Part shown: positions 5,254-6,451 of the stretch, in pieces
How positions within the stretch are numbered: position 1 is the stretch's first letter
How the letters are laid out: every line of letters starts with the position of its first letter
Assembly (NCBI GenBank): GCA_900550645.1
Contig: URTA01000087.1
Location: 1-6,451 of the forward strand
Source: an uncultured Porphyromonadaceae bacterium
Lineage (GTDB): Bacteria > Bacteroidota > Bacteroidia > Bacteroidales > Muribaculaceae
DNA: 6,451 nt
Reading direction: 5' to 3'
Position numbers and translations under genes: made by a program
Notes under the pieces: generated by a model
Databases searched by the model: none
What the model was told of the DNA's origin: nothing
The model's input: the letters and a program-made list of their open reading frames with translations, nothing else

Positions 5254-6357
5254 ATGGCTCTCAAATGCGGGATCGTCGGTCTCCCTAACGTCGGCAAATC
5301 CACTCTCTTCAACTGCCTCAGCAACGCCAAGGCGCAGTCGGCAAATTTCCCTTTCTGCACCATCGAACCGAATATTGGCGTTATTACTGTTCCTGACGAC
5401 CGTCTGAACAAGCTCGTCGAGATGTGCAACCCCAAAAGCGTTGTCCCGGCGACTGTCGAAATCGTCGATATCGCCGGATTGGTCAAAGGCGCGTCTAAGG
5501 GCGAGGGTCTCGGCAACAAGTTCCTCGCAAACATCCGCGAAACTGATGCGATACTCCACGTGTTGCGTTGCTTTGACGATGACAATATCACCCACGTAGA
5601 TGCCTCCGTTGACCCGGTGCGTGACCTCGAGGTGATAAACTATGAATTGCAGATCAAGGACCTCGAAACCGTCGATAACCGCCTTGCCAAGACCCTGAAG
5701 GCCGCGCAGACTGGCGGCGACAAGACTGCAAAGCTTCAGGCCGCAGTGTTGCAGAAATACAAGGAGGCTCTCGAGCATGGCCGTCCTGCCCGCTCCGTGG
5801 AGTTCGAGACCCAGGACGAGACGCGGTTTGCCCGTGACCTGTTCCTGCTCACAAACAAGCCCGTCCTGTATGTGTGCAACGTCGATGACGCTTCCGCCGT
5901 GTCCGGAAACAAATATGTGGACGCGGTGCGTCAGGCCATTGCCGGAGAGAACGCTTCGCTGCTCATCGTTGCTGCCAAGACCGAGAGTGAAATCGCTGAA
6001 CTCGACACATACGAGGAGCGGCAGGAGTTTTTGCAGGAGATGGGGCTTGAGGAATCGGGCGTGGCTCGTCTGATACGCGGGGCATATTCGCTGCTCGACC
6101 TGCAGACATACTTTACTGCCGGCCCGGATGAGGTGAGGGCGTGGACTTTCCTGCGCGGCACAAAAGCTCCACAGGCCGCCGGCATCATTCATACCGATTT
6201 CGAGAAGGGGTTCATACGTGCCGAGGTCATCAAATACCAGGATTTTGTAACTCTCGGTTCGGAAATGGCTGTCAAGGAGGCCGGGAAGATGGCTGTCGAG
6301 GGCAAGGAATATGTGGTTCAGGACGGTGACATAATGCATTTCCGCTTCAACGTCTGA
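5254..6357 (+). CDS. ychF: Ribosome-associated Obg-family ATPase YchF/OLA1
   Basis: YchF is a TRAFAC/Obg-family P-loop protein that binds ribosomes and prefers ATP to GTP; it is linked to stress responses and translation control. The 367-residue length matches the family (about 363). Domain order: G1 GLPNVGKST (9-17), the G2 region around NFPFCTIEPN (31-40), G3 DIAGLVKGAS (72-81), a helical coiled-coil insertion (about 125-195), the G4 position NKPVLYVCNVDD (201-212), and a C-terminal TGS domain (about 282-365), including LDLQTYFTAGPDEVRAWTFL, IHTDFEKGFIRAEVI and the DGDIMHFRFNV ending. YchF normally has an NxxE G4 motif that accounts for ATP preference; here it reads NVDD, a conservative Glu-to-Asp change at residue 212. 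The ATG is directly followed by the ALKCGIVGLPN start typical of the family. The gene stands alone, between a consensus promoter and a strong terminator. A 370-residue open frame on the other strand is a shadow. Confidence 0.97.
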   Translation: MALKCGIVGLPNVGKSTLFNCLSNAKAQSANFPFCTIEPNIGVITVPDDRLNKLVEMCNPKSVVPATVEIVDIAGLVKGASKGEGLGNKFLANIRETDAILHVLRCFDDDNITHVDASVDPVRDLEVINYELQIKDLETVDNRLAKTLKAAQTGGDKTAKLQAAVLQKYKEALEHGRPARSVEFETQDETRFARDLFLLTNKPVLYVCNVDDASAVSGNKYVDAVRQAIAGENASLLIVAAKTESEIAELDTYEERQEFLQEMGLEESGVARLIRGAYSLLDLQTYFTAGPDEVRAWTFLRGTKAPQAAGIIHTDFEKGFIRAEVIKYQDFVTLGSEMAVKEAGKMAVEGKEYVVQDGDIMHFRFNV

Positions 6358-6386
6358 CCATATTCCCCGATATTTTGAACATTTTC

Positions 6387-6413
6387 AAAGCCGGCCCGCC
6401 GCCGGCTTTTCTT
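6387..6413 (+). terminator. Intrinsic terminator of ychF
   Basis: AAAGCCGGC (6387-6395) and GCCGGCTTT (6401-6409) form a perfect 9-bp stem with a CCGCC loop. The stem runs into a T-rich tail that extends to TTTTCTTCTT, 30 nt after the stop codon. This is a textbook rho-independent terminator. The A-rich side could also let it work weakly on the opposite strand. Confidence 0.9.
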
Positions 6414-6451
6414 CTTGCGGAGCATCCAGAAGTTTTCCGCACATTTTCACA
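6414..6451. other. Window end without identifiable gene
   Basis: These last bases follow the ychF terminator. I see no start codon with a supported frame, no RNA gene and no repeat here. Confidence 0.5.

Noticed and set aside
5227..6339. A 370-codon open frame on the minus strand covering nearly all of ychF
   Set aside because: It is an exact antisense shadow of a gene with unmistakable family motifs. Its product shows no recognisable domain, and codon bias in the real gene explains the lack of stops.

Overview
The window looks like a core-chromosome segment of a Bacteroidales-type bacterium. Four things support this. Perfect Bacteroidetes-style promoters (TTTG or TTG, a 20-nt spacer, then TAnnTTTG) sit ahead of the tRNA and ychF. 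Start codons lack Shine-Dalgarno sequences and lie in A/T-rich leaders. The tRNA gene does not encode CCA. The first gene ends in a surface-protein domain common in gut Bacteroidetes. Coding GC is fairly high and resembles Muribaculaceae or a relative, but genus cannot be fixed from the sequence alone.

Layout: (1) 1-288 (+) is the 3' end of a secreted or surface protein with a FISUMP/DUF1566-like C-terminus, followed by an intrinsic terminator at 352-384. (2) 465-3453 (-) is a tight three-gene unit transcribed in the order queA-like, aroA, small membrane-anchored protein; both junctions are 4-nt stop/start overlaps. (3) 3530-4873 (-) is purB, encoding adenylosuccinate lyase; a strong hairpin separates it from queA. 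(4) 4934-5107 holds interleaved divergent promoters for purB and tRNA-Val(TAC), the tRNA itself, and a 15-bp hairpin just behind it. (5) 5254-6357 (+) is ychF, with its own promoter and a textbook terminator at 6387-6413. The last ~40 bases hold no supportable gene.

The genes are housekeeping: purine synthesis (purB), aromatic amino acid precursors (aroA), tRNA wobble-base modification (queA), decoding of valine codons, and a ribosome-associated ATPase (ychF). The least understood element is the 148-residue protein coupled to aroA, which carries one membrane segment and a compact Cys/His cluster. I saw no mobile element, CRISPR array, defence system or clear novel system. The findings are mainly regulatory architecture and some residue-level oddities.
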